Origin: Flavobacteriales bacterium UBA1694
GTDB lineage: Bacteria; Bacteroidota; Bacteroidia; Flavobacteriales; Weeksellaceae
Assembly (NCBI GenBank): GCA_002319955.1
Contig: DCJS01000043.1
Coordinates: forward strand, 18,030-82,029
Direction: 5' to 3'
Length of the DNA: 64,000 nt
The notes beneath the pieces were generated by a model that was not told the DNA's origin, searched no databases, and was given only the letters and a program-made list of their open reading frames with translations. This document shows, one piece after another, positions 43,805 through 51,355 of this stretch; position 1 is the first letter of the stretch, and every line of letters starts with the position of its first letter. Made by a program: the position numbers and the translations under genes.

Positions 43805-45295
43805 ATGGTAGAATCCTCTGCGTCCCCACAAGGGGTTATCAAAAATAATCCCAAGATTATGAAGGGATGGGCCTTCTACGATTGGGCCAACTCGGTGTAT
43901 TCCCTCGTAATTACCTCGACGATATTTCCAATATACTATTCCACCTTAACGACCCAATACGAAAGAAAGGAATTTATTGAAGAGCAAAACCGTTGGATTA
44001 ACGTGCCGGTTCGTCATCAAATTGAGGTTTTTGGGGAGTCTTACCATCCCGATGCTATCTATGGGTATTCCCTTACGATTTCATTTTTCATCGTGGTGCT
44101 ACTTTCCCCCTTTCTCTCTTCTCTTGCCGATACCATTGGAAATAAGAAATCCTTTTTGCAGTTCTTCTGTTACCTAGGGGCAACCTCTTGTATGGGACTT
44201 GCCATGTTTACCGGAATGGAAAACGTGTTTTTAGGGCTCCTCTTTAGCATTACAGCGAGCGTAGGCTTCTGGGGTTCGCTAGTCTTTTATAACTCCTTTT
44301 TACCTGATATTGCCACGCGCGATAAACAAGATGCGCTTTCTGCGCGAGGCTATGTCTACGGCTACATTGGCTCTGTAGTGCTTGTGATTCTTTGTTTAAT
44401 TCTAATTATGTTCGTCGCCCAGACGCCTAAGGAGCAGCTTATCTACACGCGCGTCAGCTTTTTATTAACCGCCGCTTGGTGGTTTGGCTTTTCGCAATAC
44501 ACATTTAAACACTTGCCCGTTTTTGGCGATATCAAGGATAAGCTTCCAAAAGACTTAGTGCTTTTGAATTACAAGAATATTTTTAAAAAGCATAAAGAGA
44601 GCGGAGGCATCTTTGAAGTCCTAAAGGATAATGTGAATTTCTACTGGGATATTGGAAAGCAAAGTTTTAAAGAACTTTTTAAAGTTGGAAATATTTTGTT
44701 TAAGGACACCAATCTTAAGTTCTTCCTCTCGAGTTTCTTTTTCTACAGCGTGGGAATGCAAACCATCTTTTTAATGGCGACACTCTTTGGGAAAAGTGAA
44801 ATTAATCTCGATCAGGGACGCCTTATAGCCACGCTACTGGTCATCCAAATCGAGGCGATTATCGGGGCGATTATATTCTCGCGCCTTTCAAGAAAGATTG
44901 GCAATAAAAATGTCATCACCATTGCTATAGCCTTATGGATTGTGGCCTGCCTCGCCGCGTTTTTTCTCAACCGTGAGGATCCTAATGTGGAGTACCAATT
45001 CTACTTCGTGGCCGGAATTGTGGGTCTTGTGATGGGCGGTCTTCAAGCGATGTCACGCTCAACCTACTCGAAACTCCTGCCGGAGAATTCGATGGACACC
45101 ACCACCTATTTTAGTTTTTATGATGTCTTAGAGAAACTTGCCATTATTCTTGGAACGTTCATTTTTGCGACGCTTATTGAGGAGTTTAATAACATGCGTT
45201 ACGCGGCCCTCTCAATGGTTCTATTCTTTGCAATTGGTCTGATACTCATTCGTTTTGTGAAAAATGCGTCGATGCCCAATCGCGAGACTTTGTAA
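43805..45295 (+). CDS. MFS transporter, UMF1/Atg22-like
   Basis: 496 aa inner-membrane protein of the UMF1 family (vacuole-effluxer Atg22-like), with about 12 helices. KGWAFYDWANSVYSLVITSTIFPIYY opens the protein and is the family hallmark; LSPFLSSLADTIGNKKSFL, SVGFWGSLVFYNSFLPDIA and GLQAMSRSTYSKLLPEN follow. Some homologues are linked to amino-acid efflux, but no substrate can be assigned here. Confidence 0.88.
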   Translation: MVESSASPQGVIKNNPKIMKGWAFYDWANSVYSLVITSTIFPIYYSTLTTQYERKEFIEEQNRWINVPVRHQIEVFGESYHPDAIYGYSLTISFFIVVLLSPFLSSLADTIGNKKSFLQFFCYLGATSCMGLAMFTGMENVFLGLLFSITASVGFWGSLVFYNSFLPDIATRDKQDALSARGYVYGYIGSVVLVILCLILIMFVAQTPKEQLIYTRVSFLLTAAWWFGFSQYTFKHLPVFGDIKDKLPKDLVLLNYKNIFKKHKESGGIFEVLKDNVNFYWDIGKQSFKELFKVGNILFKDTNLKFFLSSFFFYSVGMQTIFLMATLFGKSEINLDQGRLIATLLVIQIEAIIGAIIFSRLSRKIGNKNVITIAIALWIVACLAAFFLNREDPNVEYQFYFVAGIVGLVMGGLQAMSRSTYSKLLPENSMDTTTYFSFYDVLEKLAIILGTFIFATLIEEFNNMRYAALSMVLFFAIGLILIRFVKNASMPNRETL

Positions 45296-45330
45296 GAAGG
45301 GCGCGCTCTAGGGCGGCCTGATTCTTGCAA

Positions 45331-45358
45331 TTGAACTGATAGAAATAGTGTATCTTTG
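45331..45358 (+). promoter_or_regulatory. Full promoter of the GHMP kinase gene: -33 TTG and -7 TATCTTTG
   Basis: TTG 45331-45333 and TATCTTTG 45351-45358, spacer 17 nt. The leader then has a small hairpin GAGGCTTAAAGCCTC at 45363-45377, ahead of ATG 45392. Confidence 0.7.
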
Positions 45359-45391
45359 CAGCGAGGCTTAAAGCCTCCAATTTTTGAGCCT

Positions 45392-46318
45392 ATGTCAAGT
45401 CCCTTATTCTATGCGAAAATACTTCTCTTTGGAGAGTACGGAATTATTGAAGACTCCCAAGGACTTACCGTGCCTTATAGTTTCTATAAGGGAACGCTGA
45501 AGTTTTCGGGTCTCGATTCAGATTTCGAAAAACGCTCGAACGAAAGCCTTCGACGCTACGCCCAGTTTTTAGAAACGCTGGAACTTCCAACCCAGTACCG
45601 ACTAAACGTTAAGAAATTTCAAAAAGAAATTGAAAGGGGGTTATTCTTTGATAGTAACATTCCCCAAGGCTATGGTATTGGCAGTTCAGGGGCCTTAGTG
45701 GCTGCTGTTTTTGAGCGCTACAGTCTTGAAAAGTACCCAGCTGATCTTATCAGTAAGGACCAATTGAAAGACCTCAAGAAAGTTTTCGGACAACTCGAGA
45801 GTTTTTTCCATGGCACAAGCAGCGGGATTGATCCCCTGATTTGCTATATGAACCTTCCAATTCTTATCGAATCAAAAGAAAGCGTCGATAAAGTCTCGCT
45901 TCCCTCTCAAAGCGAAGGCAAAGGAGCCATTTTCCTTATTGACTCAGGAAGCGTGGGGGAGACCGGGCCCATGATTCAAATCTTTTTTGATAAGATGAAG
46001 ACCGAAGGGTTTAGAAAGACCTTGAAAGAGGAGTTCATTCGCTACAACAATGCCTGTATTGAGGCCTTTTTGAAAAAAGACATGAACCCGTTCTTTCGAA
46101 ATTTAAAAAAATTATCGCTTTGGGCCTACGACCATTTAAAACCGATGATTCCAGAGAGTTTATACAATGTTTGGAAGAAAGGAATTGATTCCAACGCGTA
46201 CTACCTTAAACTCTGCGGAAGTGGGGGTGGAGGCTATATCCTTGGATTTACAAAGGATTATGACAAAGCGAGCAAAATGCTTAATGGCTTTAATAAAGAG
46301 GTGATTTTCCGCTTCTAA
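45392..46318 (+). CDS. GHMP kinase, mevalonate-kinase-like
   Basis: 308 aa from ATG 45392 (MSSPLFYAKILLFGEYG). GHMP superfamily ATP loop PQGYGIGSSGALVAAV at residues 91-106; LFHGTSSGIDPL-type motif 2 (here SFFHGTSSGIDPLICY) with the catalytic Asp; C-terminal LCGSGGGGYILGF. The LFGEYG start and the GIDP region match mevalonate kinase, which phosphorylates mevalonate for isoprenoid synthesis. Flavobacteria commonly use the mevalonate pathway. The adjacent prenyltransferase supports an isoprenoid role. Confidence 0.85.
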   Translation: MSSPLFYAKILLFGEYGIIEDSQGLTVPYSFYKGTLKFSGLDSDFEKRSNESLRRYAQFLETLELPTQYRLNVKKFQKEIERGLFFDSNIPQGYGIGSSGALVAAVFERYSLEKYPADLISKDQLKDLKKVFGQLESFFHGTSSGIDPLICYMNLPILIESKESVDKVSLPSQSEGKGAIFLIDSGSVGETGPMIQIFFDKMKTEGFRKTLKEEFIRYNNACIEAFLKKDMNPFFRNLKKLSLWAYDHLKPMIPESLYNVWKKGIDSNAYYLKLCGSGGGGYILGFTKDYDKASKMLNGFNKEVIFRF

Positions 46319-46355
46319 GAGAATCCCCTAGGTCGAATAGACTAACCCAGTGCTG

Positions 46356-47255
46356 ATGAAACAAGAAAGCCCGCTGATGTACCGAGTATCTCAATTGGTA
46401 AGTCTCCTTATCGGGGCGCGGATTTTTATGCTGTTTCTCTTTCTCTTTGCCCTTTACGTCTCAACTTTTTTCATTATCAATCAAGAGGAAACTTTAAAGC
46501 AGTTCGTTTTTGACTACAAGATTCACGGCATCATTTTTTGCAGCGTCCTTAGTATTGCGTCCGGCGGACTCATCAACCAATTTTACGATCTAGAAAAGGA
46601 TAAAATTCAAAAGCCTTTCGTTACCAAACTTCAGGGCTTTTTGAAACAGAAGTATTTTCTTTACTCCTACGTGATTTTTAATGCCGTCTCCCTTGGTATT
46701 GCCTATTTACTTTCGGAACGTATTTTTATTTTCTTTCTGTGCTACCAATTTATGATGTGGTTTTATAGCCATAAACTCAGTAAGATTGTTGTGGTGAATA
46801 ACCTAAGCTTTGTAGGTCTAACCCTTTATCCTTTTTTTGGAATGCTTGTTTACTACCAGCATTTTTCGCTGAATTTATTTTTAATGGCGAGCTTTTTATT
46901 CTTGATCCTTTTGGTGGTCGATGTCGTGAAAGATTTCTTGACCCTTCGCCCGGATGCTTTATTTGATTACCAAACTTTGCCTCTTCAACTGGGAATAAGA
47001 CGCTCAAGTGGCGTGGTGGCAGGACTCTTAGTACTTACCTCCCTAAGCGCCTTAGCCATTGTTTTGCGCTTTGGGACCCTTAGCTTCTTAACGATTTATT
47101 TCAGTATGTCTGTCCTTATACTGCTTTTTGCATTTTTTAGGGTGCTGAAATTTCGATTTAATCGCGTCCCACTTCTTCTCAACGGGCTTCGAATCTGGAT
47201 TTTTATAGGCGTGGTGTTTATGCTGGCCAATGGAGTCTATGAAAAACTTCACTAG
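46356..47255 (+). CDS. UbiA-family prenyltransferase (geranylgeranylglycerol-phosphate geranylgeranyltransferase-like)
   Basis: 299-aa integral membrane enzyme with about eight to nine helices. First Asp-rich motif reads NQFYDLEKD (residues 74-82): the canonical NDxxDxxxD has Gln in place of the first Asp. The second motif DVVKD (189-193) is intact. UbiA enzymes transfer polyprenyl groups to quinone, heme, chlorophyll or glycerol-phosphate acceptors; members of this branch are often annotated as archaeal-type lipid enzymes. The acceptor is unknown. It starts at ATG 46356; a GTG two codons earlier is possible. It follows the kinase gene by 37 nt. Confidence 0.82.
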   Translation: MKQESPLMYRVSQLVSLLIGARIFMLFLFLFALYVSTFFIINQEETLKQFVFDYKIHGIIFCSVLSIASGGLINQFYDLEKDKIQKPFVTKLQGFLKQKYFLYSYVIFNAVSLGIAYLLSERIFIFFLCYQFMMWFYSHKLSKIVVVNNLSFVGLTLYPFFGMLVYYQHFSLNLFLMASFLFLILLVVDVVKDFLTLRPDALFDYQTLPLQLGIRRSSGVVAGLLVLTSLSALAIVLRFGTLSFLTIYFSMSVLILLFAFFRVLKFRFNRVPLLLNGLRIWIFIGVVFMLANGVYEKLH

Positions 47256-47271
47256 AGGGTGAATTCTGGAT

Positions 47272-47300
47272 TTGTATTTCACTTAAATGCTGTAAATTTG
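47272..47300 (+). promoter_or_regulatory. Full promoter of the TetA-like MFS gene: -33 TTG and -7 TAAATTTG
   Basis: TTG 47272-47274, spacer 18 nt, TAAATTTG 47293-47300; ATG 10 nt downstream. Confidence 0.7.
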
Positions 47301-47310
47301 TAGCCTGATT

Positions 47311-48531
47311 ATGGCAAAAAAGAAGCAGAATTCCGCTGCCATGGGGTTTATATTTATTACCCTGTTAGTGGATATTACCGGTTGGGGAATCGTCATTCCC
47401 GTGGTTCCCAAATTAATTGAGCAACTTATTCAGGCCGATATTTCAGAGGCGGCAAAGTATGGCGGATGGCTTGGCTTTCTTTACGCCTTTATGCAATTCG
47501 TTTTCGCGCCCATTCTTGGGAATTTAAGCGATAAGTACGGAAGGCGCCCCGTCATTTTACTCTCCCTGCTCGGGTTTTCACTCAATTTCTTTATTCAGGC
47601 CTGGGCTCCAACTATTTTTTGGCTCTTTGTGGGTAGAATCTTCTCCGGCATTACGGGAGCGAGCGTCACGGCTGCCAGCGCCTATATTGCAGACATTTCG
47701 GACGATACGAACCGCGCAAAGAATTTCGGGCTCATCGGGGCTGCCTTTGGGCTTGGCTTTATTATTGGGCCGGTCCTTGGGGGCGTTTTAGGGGTTTACG
47801 GCGCGCGACTTCCGTTTATTGCAGCGGGCGTGCTTTGTCTCGTTAACTTTCTCTACGGTCTCTTTGTTCTTCCAGAGAGTTTAGAGCCTAAGCACCGCCG
47901 CGAGTTTTCTTGGAAGCGAGCGAATCCTATTGGTAGCCTCTATCAAATTAAGAAACATCCGGAGATTTTTAAATTAATGATTGCCTGGTTTCTAGTCTAT
48001 GTCGCGGCGCATGCCGTTCAAACAAACTGGGCGTATTTCACCATGTTTCGCTTCTCATGGGACGAGCGCATGGTCGGTATTTCCTTGGGCGTCATGGGCG
48101 CTTTAACGGCCTTTGTTCAGGGCTATTTGGTTTCTCGCGTGCATCCCCGAATTGGCAGTGAGCGCAGTATATTATACGGTATTATGTTTTATGCCGTAGG
48201 GATGCTGCTCTTTGCGTTTGCCCCACAGCCTTGGATGATGTTTGCTATATTGGGTGTGTACACCTTGGGCGGTATTGCTGGACCAGCCTTGCAGTCATTA
48301 ATCACAGCAAAAGTACCTGCCAGCGAGCAGGGCGATCTGCAAGGGGCCTTAACCAGTGTGGTGAGCTTGACCTCAATCATTGGGCCCCCCATGATGACCA
48401 ATGTGTTTTATTACTTCACCCACGATACGGCGCCATTCAAGTTTCCAGGCGCCCCGTTTTTCGTTGGTTTTGTCCTTATGGCGCTTAGCGCCGTTTTTGT
48501 CTACTTTGTGTTTCACAGGCCTAAAAAATAA
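47311..48531 (+). CDS. MFS transporter, TetA/TCR-like
   Basis: 406 aa with 12 predicted helices. The MFS motif A is LGNLSDKYGRRPVILLSL between TM2 and TM3; GRIFSGITGASVTAASAYIAD and the antiporter motif C-like GLGFIIGPVLGG in TM5 place it near drug:H+ antiporters of the TCR/TetA group. A true tetracycline-resistance role is not implied; chromosomal homologues in this lineage are common and mostly uncharacterised. Confidence 0.85.
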   Translation: MAKKKQNSAAMGFIFITLLVDITGWGIVIPVVPKLIEQLIQADISEAAKYGGWLGFLYAFMQFVFAPILGNLSDKYGRRPVILLSLLGFSLNFFIQAWAPTIFWLFVGRIFSGITGASVTAASAYIADISDDTNRAKNFGLIGAAFGLGFIIGPVLGGVLGVYGARLPFIAAGVLCLVNFLYGLFVLPESLEPKHRREFSWKRANPIGSLYQIKKHPEIFKLMIAWFLVYVAAHAVQTNWAYFTMFRFSWDERMVGISLGVMGALTAFVQGYLVSRVHPRIGSERSILYGIMFYAVGMLLFAFAPQPWMMFAILGVYTLGGIAGPALQSLITAKVPASEQGDLQGALTSVVSLTSIIGPPMMTNVFYYFTHDTAPFKFPGAPFFVGFVLMALSAVFVYFVFHRPKK

Positions 48532-48600
48532 GCCCAGGCAGGGTGGTCTTTTTACGCGGCTTGTACCGATAAAATGAAAAATCTTTATTAATTTAGCCGC

Positions 48601-48972
48601 ATGGAATTAGGATTCATGGAGATGGTGGTTATTGCCCTGGCCATTATTGTACTTTTCGGACCCGATAAACTGCCTTCAATTGCCAGAGACCTTGGCAGTG
48701 GCGTAAGAAAAATGCGTGGTGCAATGGAGGATATCAAGACCGAAATTTTGAAAGAAACCCATGAGCCGGTCTCGGAAATAAAGCGAGAAATCGAAAAGGT
48801 TAAACAGGCCGCCAAGGACTACACCCCGCTTCAAGAAATCAATAGCGATATAAAGGAGATTAAAGAGGCGAGCACCCTTGATTCAAAATCACTTTTATCC
48901 ACGGAGCAGAACCAGGAGCCGACCCGTCCCACGTTTGAAGACCCAACGCACGAAGGCCCCGTTAGTCGCTAG
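48601..48972 (+). CDS. tatA: Twin-arginine translocase subunit TatA/TatE family
   Basis: 123 aa. N-terminal transmembrane helix (MEMVVIALAIIVLFGPDKLP, residues 6-25) with the FG motif, then an amphipathic helix (IARDLGSGVRKMRGAMEDIK) and a long charged coiled tail. This is the Tat pore-forming architecture for export of folded proteins. The Glu-rich tail and the KLP motif could also fit TatB. tatC is not adjacent. PAP2 starts 2 nt downstream. The sequence just upstream (TAATTTAG, 4 nt before ATG) is one mismatch from a -7 element. Confidence 0.87.
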   Translation: MELGFMEMVVIALAIIVLFGPDKLPSIARDLGSGVRKMRGAMEDIKTEILKETHEPVSEIKREIEKVKQAAKDYTPLQEINSDIKEIKEASTLDSKSLLSTEQNQEPTRPTFEDPTHEGPVSR

Positions 48973-48974
48973 CC

Positions 48975-49523
48975 ATGAATGACGTATTAGAAATCGACCG
49001 CTCGGTATTTCTTTTTCTAAATAATTTAGGAGACGCGCCCTTTGATTCCTTTTGGATCTTAGTTTCAAAAACCTTTATCTGGATTCCGCTTTACATCAGT
49101 TTTCTTTATTTGCTAAAAGTAAATTTTGGCTGGCGTAATTTAATTTTCATCTTAGTTTTCATTGCCTTAGGGGTAACCATTTCAGACCAATTGGCCAATG
49201 TCTTTAAATACGGCATTGCAAGACCACGGCCTTGCCATGAGCCAAGTTTGGAAGGGCTTTTTAGAGAAGTGAAATGCGGGGGAGCCTACGGCTTTTATTC
49301 AGCGCACGCCTCAAATACGTTTTTTATTGCAACCTACATGTGGCTCTTATTAAAGCATCGCCTGAAGTCGTACGGACTAATTCTTTTCCTTTGGGCACTT
49401 TGCGTGGCTTACAGCCGAATATACCTTGGGGTGCATTACCCACTAGACGTTGTTTATGGAGCCTTAGTTGGCACTCTATTAGGCGGTCTTTTCTCAGTCC
49501 TTACACGCAGGACCCTTAAGTAG
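48975..49523 (+). CDS. PAP2-superfamily phosphatase
   Basis: 182-aa membrane protein with about five helices and the three phosphatase motifs: KYGIARPRP, then YSAHASN (PSGH-equivalent), then SRIYLGVHYPLDV with the catalytic His and Asp. It probably dephosphorylates a lipid pyrophosphate or phosphatidate at the outer face of the inner membrane, for example undecaprenyl pyrophosphate. Translationally close to tatA (2-nt gap). Confidence 0.9.
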   Translation: MNDVLEIDRSVFLFLNNLGDAPFDSFWILVSKTFIWIPLYISFLYLLKVNFGWRNLIFILVFIALGVTISDQLANVFKYGIARPRPCHEPSLEGLFREVKCGGAYGFYSAHASNTFFIATYMWLLLKHRLKSYGLILFLWALCVAYSRIYLGVHYPLDVVYGALVGTLLGGLFSVLTRRTLK

Positions 49524-49573
49524 AGGCTCTAGGTCTTTGCCGTAAGAAGCTGATTTAGAAAATAAAAATTGTT

Positions 49574-49581
49574 TATCTTTG
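49574..49581 (+). promoter_or_regulatory. -7 promoter element of the CorC-like gene (TATCTTTG)
   Basis: Exact TAnnTTTG, 23 nt before the CorC-like ATG and 5 nt before the ATG of a five-codon upstream ORF. Confidence 0.7.
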
Positions 49582-49586
49582 CCCCA

Positions 49587-49604
49587 ATGTTTATTAACTT
49601 TTAA
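49587..49604 (+). other. Candidate five-codon leader ORF (MFINF-stop)
   Basis: ATG at 49587 lies 5 nt after the -7 element, the same distance as in the predicted leaderless genes of this window. Its TAA (49602-49604) directly abuts the ATG of the CorC-like gene. This would allow termination-coupled re-initiation. It is very short and may be chance. Confidence 0.3.
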
Positions 49605-50960
49605 ATGGACTCAGACTTAGTCAAGATTTTATTAGCCTTATTTTTAGTATTACTTAATGGTTTTTTCGTCGCTGCTGAATTCTCAATCGTCAAAGTACGC
49701 TATTCACAGATCCAGCTCAAGGCAGCGGAAGGCCATAAACTAGCCAAGCATTCCGAGCACATCATTAAACACTTAGACGAGTACCTTTCTGCCACGCAGT
49801 TAGGAATTACCCTTGCTTCACTAGCCCTAGGTTGGGTGGGTGAGAGTGCGATGCACCATATCATTGAAAAGGTCTTTATAAACCTTAATCTGATTGTGGA
49901 TCCGACCACTATTACGACCGTTTCCCTTGTCATTAGCTTTTTAATTGTGACCGTGATGCACATTGTTTTTGGAGAATTAATTCCAAAATCCATCGCTATT
50001 CGAAAAGCGGAGCATACAAGTATGGCCATTGCCATTCCACTGCGCGTGTTCTATACCGTGTTTAAACCTTTTATTTGGGCGATGAACCAAATGTCTAATG
50101 CGTGCTTGAGACTAATGAAAATCCATCCGGCCTCGGATCAGGAAATTCATTCAACTGAAGAGCTTCAGCTTTTGGTAAAACAGTCTGCGGACTCCGGAGA
50201 AATTCAAGAGGAAAACTACGAGATTATTAAAAATGCCTTTGATTTTACGGACCACTCTGCCAAGCAGATTATGGTACCGAGACAAAATATTTTATCCATT
50301 GATTTAGAAGACTCGATTGAAGAAATCATTGAGCAGATCATGGACAGCGGTTACTCACGAATTCCAGTCTATGAAGATTCCATCGATAACATCGTGGGAA
50401 TCTTCTATGCCAAGGAAATTGTACGCGAGTATGTACGCCGCAGAGAGAGTATTGACCATAGCGTTCTTCGCTCCTTAATGCGTGATCCCTTCTTTGTGGT
50501 GGGCAGTAAGAAGATCTCAGACCTCTTAAAAGTCTTCCAACAAAAGAAACAACATTTAGCCATCGTCATCGATGAATTTGGTGGAACTGAGGGTATAATA
50601 ACCCTTGAGGATATTCTTGAAGAATTGGTTGGAGAAATTCAAGACGAAGAGGATGATGAGGATAAAATCGTGGATCAAGTCGCAGAAAATGTATTCTGGG
50701 TTCAAGCAACTCAGCCTTTAGAGGAGATAAATGAAAATCTACCTAAAGAGTTTCCACTCTCAGAGGAGGGCGAATTTAATACCCTTGCCGGGTACATCCT
50801 GCACGAGCTTGAAAACATTCCAGAGGAAAACCAAGAATTTGAAATGAACGGGTATCAATTTAAGATACTTAAGATGAATAATAAAAGTGTCGAAGTGGTC
50901 GAGTTAATCTATGAAGATAAGGCAACCACTCAGGCTCTTGATGAAGAAATTAGTGAATAG
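49605..50960 (+). CDS. CorC/HlyC-type hemolysin-family protein (CNNM + CBS domains)
   Basis: 451 aa. N-terminal CNNM membrane domain (LALFLVLLNGFFVAAEFSIVKVR, LGITLASLALGWVGE, HIVFGELIPKSIAIRK), a cytosolic CBS pair (MVPRQNILSIDLED to IVIDEFGGTEGIITLEDILEE, about 225-345), and the C-terminal transporter-associated (CorC_HlyC) domain (GEFNTLAGYILHELE). Homologues are linked to Mg2+/Co2+ export; the name hemolysin is historical. clpS follows 2 nt after the stop. Confidence 0.92.
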   Translation: MDSDLVKILLALFLVLLNGFFVAAEFSIVKVRYSQIQLKAAEGHKLAKHSEHIIKHLDEYLSATQLGITLASLALGWVGESAMHHIIEKVFINLNLIVDPTTITTVSLVISFLIVTVMHIVFGELIPKSIAIRKAEHTSMAIAIPLRVFYTVFKPFIWAMNQMSNACLRLMKIHPASDQEIHSTEELQLLVKQSADSGEIQEENYEIIKNAFDFTDHSAKQIMVPRQNILSIDLEDSIEEIIEQIMDSGYSRIPVYEDSIDNIVGIFYAKEIVREYVRRRESIDHSVLRSLMRDPFFVVGSKKISDLLKVFQQKKQHLAIVIDEFGGTEGIITLEDILEELVGEIQDEEDDEDKIVDQVAENVFWVQATQPLEEINENLPKEFPLSEEGEFNTLAGYILHELENIPEENQEFEMNGYQFKILKMNNKSVEVVELIYEDKATTQALDEEISE

Positions 50961-50962
50961 AA

Positions 50963-51286
50963 ATGCGCAGAAGTACGCCTTTTAGTTCTTTGAACTGCAG
51001 TAGGGATTATAGCGATCCAAAACGGGAGCTTGACCAAGAGGTCCTGGTTTTAGATCAAGAGGATTTTGAGAATAAGCTTGTGGTGTGGAATGACGATCAC
51101 AACACCTTTGATTACGTCATAGACTGTTTGGTCGATATTTGCCAGCACACCTTAGTGCAGGCCGAGCAGTGCACGATACTCATTCACTATAAGGGCAAAT
51201 GCACGGTGAAATCGGGATCCCTTGAACTTCTCAAACCCATGCACGAGAGTCTGCTAGAAAGAGGACTCACGAGTGAACTAATTTAA
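50963..51286 (+). CDS. clpS: ATP-dependent Clp protease adaptor
   Basis: 107 aa. The core LVVWNDDHNTFDYVIDCL (Asn43, Asp44, Asp45) is the N-degron recognition pocket region; HTLVQAEQCTILIHYKGKCTVKSG and the end ERGLTSELI are typical. ClpS delivers N-end-rule substrates to ClpAP/ClpCP. A roughly 38-residue N-terminal extension precedes the core. clpA/clpC is not adjacent. It ends at a strong bidirectional terminator. Confidence 0.93.
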   Translation: MRRSTPFSSLNCSRDYSDPKRELDQEVLVLDQEDFENKLVVWNDDHNTFDYVIDCLVDICQHTLVQAEQCTILIHYKGKCTVKSGSLELLKPMHESLLERGLTSELI

Positions 51287-51293
51287 GAATTAC

Positions 51294-51341
51294 CTACAAA
51301 ACTAATGGCCTGCAACTCTAGCAGGCCATTAGTTTTTGTAG
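51294..51341. terminator. Bidirectional terminator between clpS and tamL
   Basis: Very long inverted repeat (51294-51313 with 51321-51341), 20 bp with a single bulged T, 7-nt loop; it serves both convergent genes. Confidence 0.92.
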
Positions 51342-51355
51342 GGGATCTCAAGACT

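Noticed and set aside
47311..48531. TetA-like MFS gene as an acquired resistance determinant
   Set aside because: No mobile element, no change in base composition and a native promoter; general MFS similarity is not enough to claim resistance.
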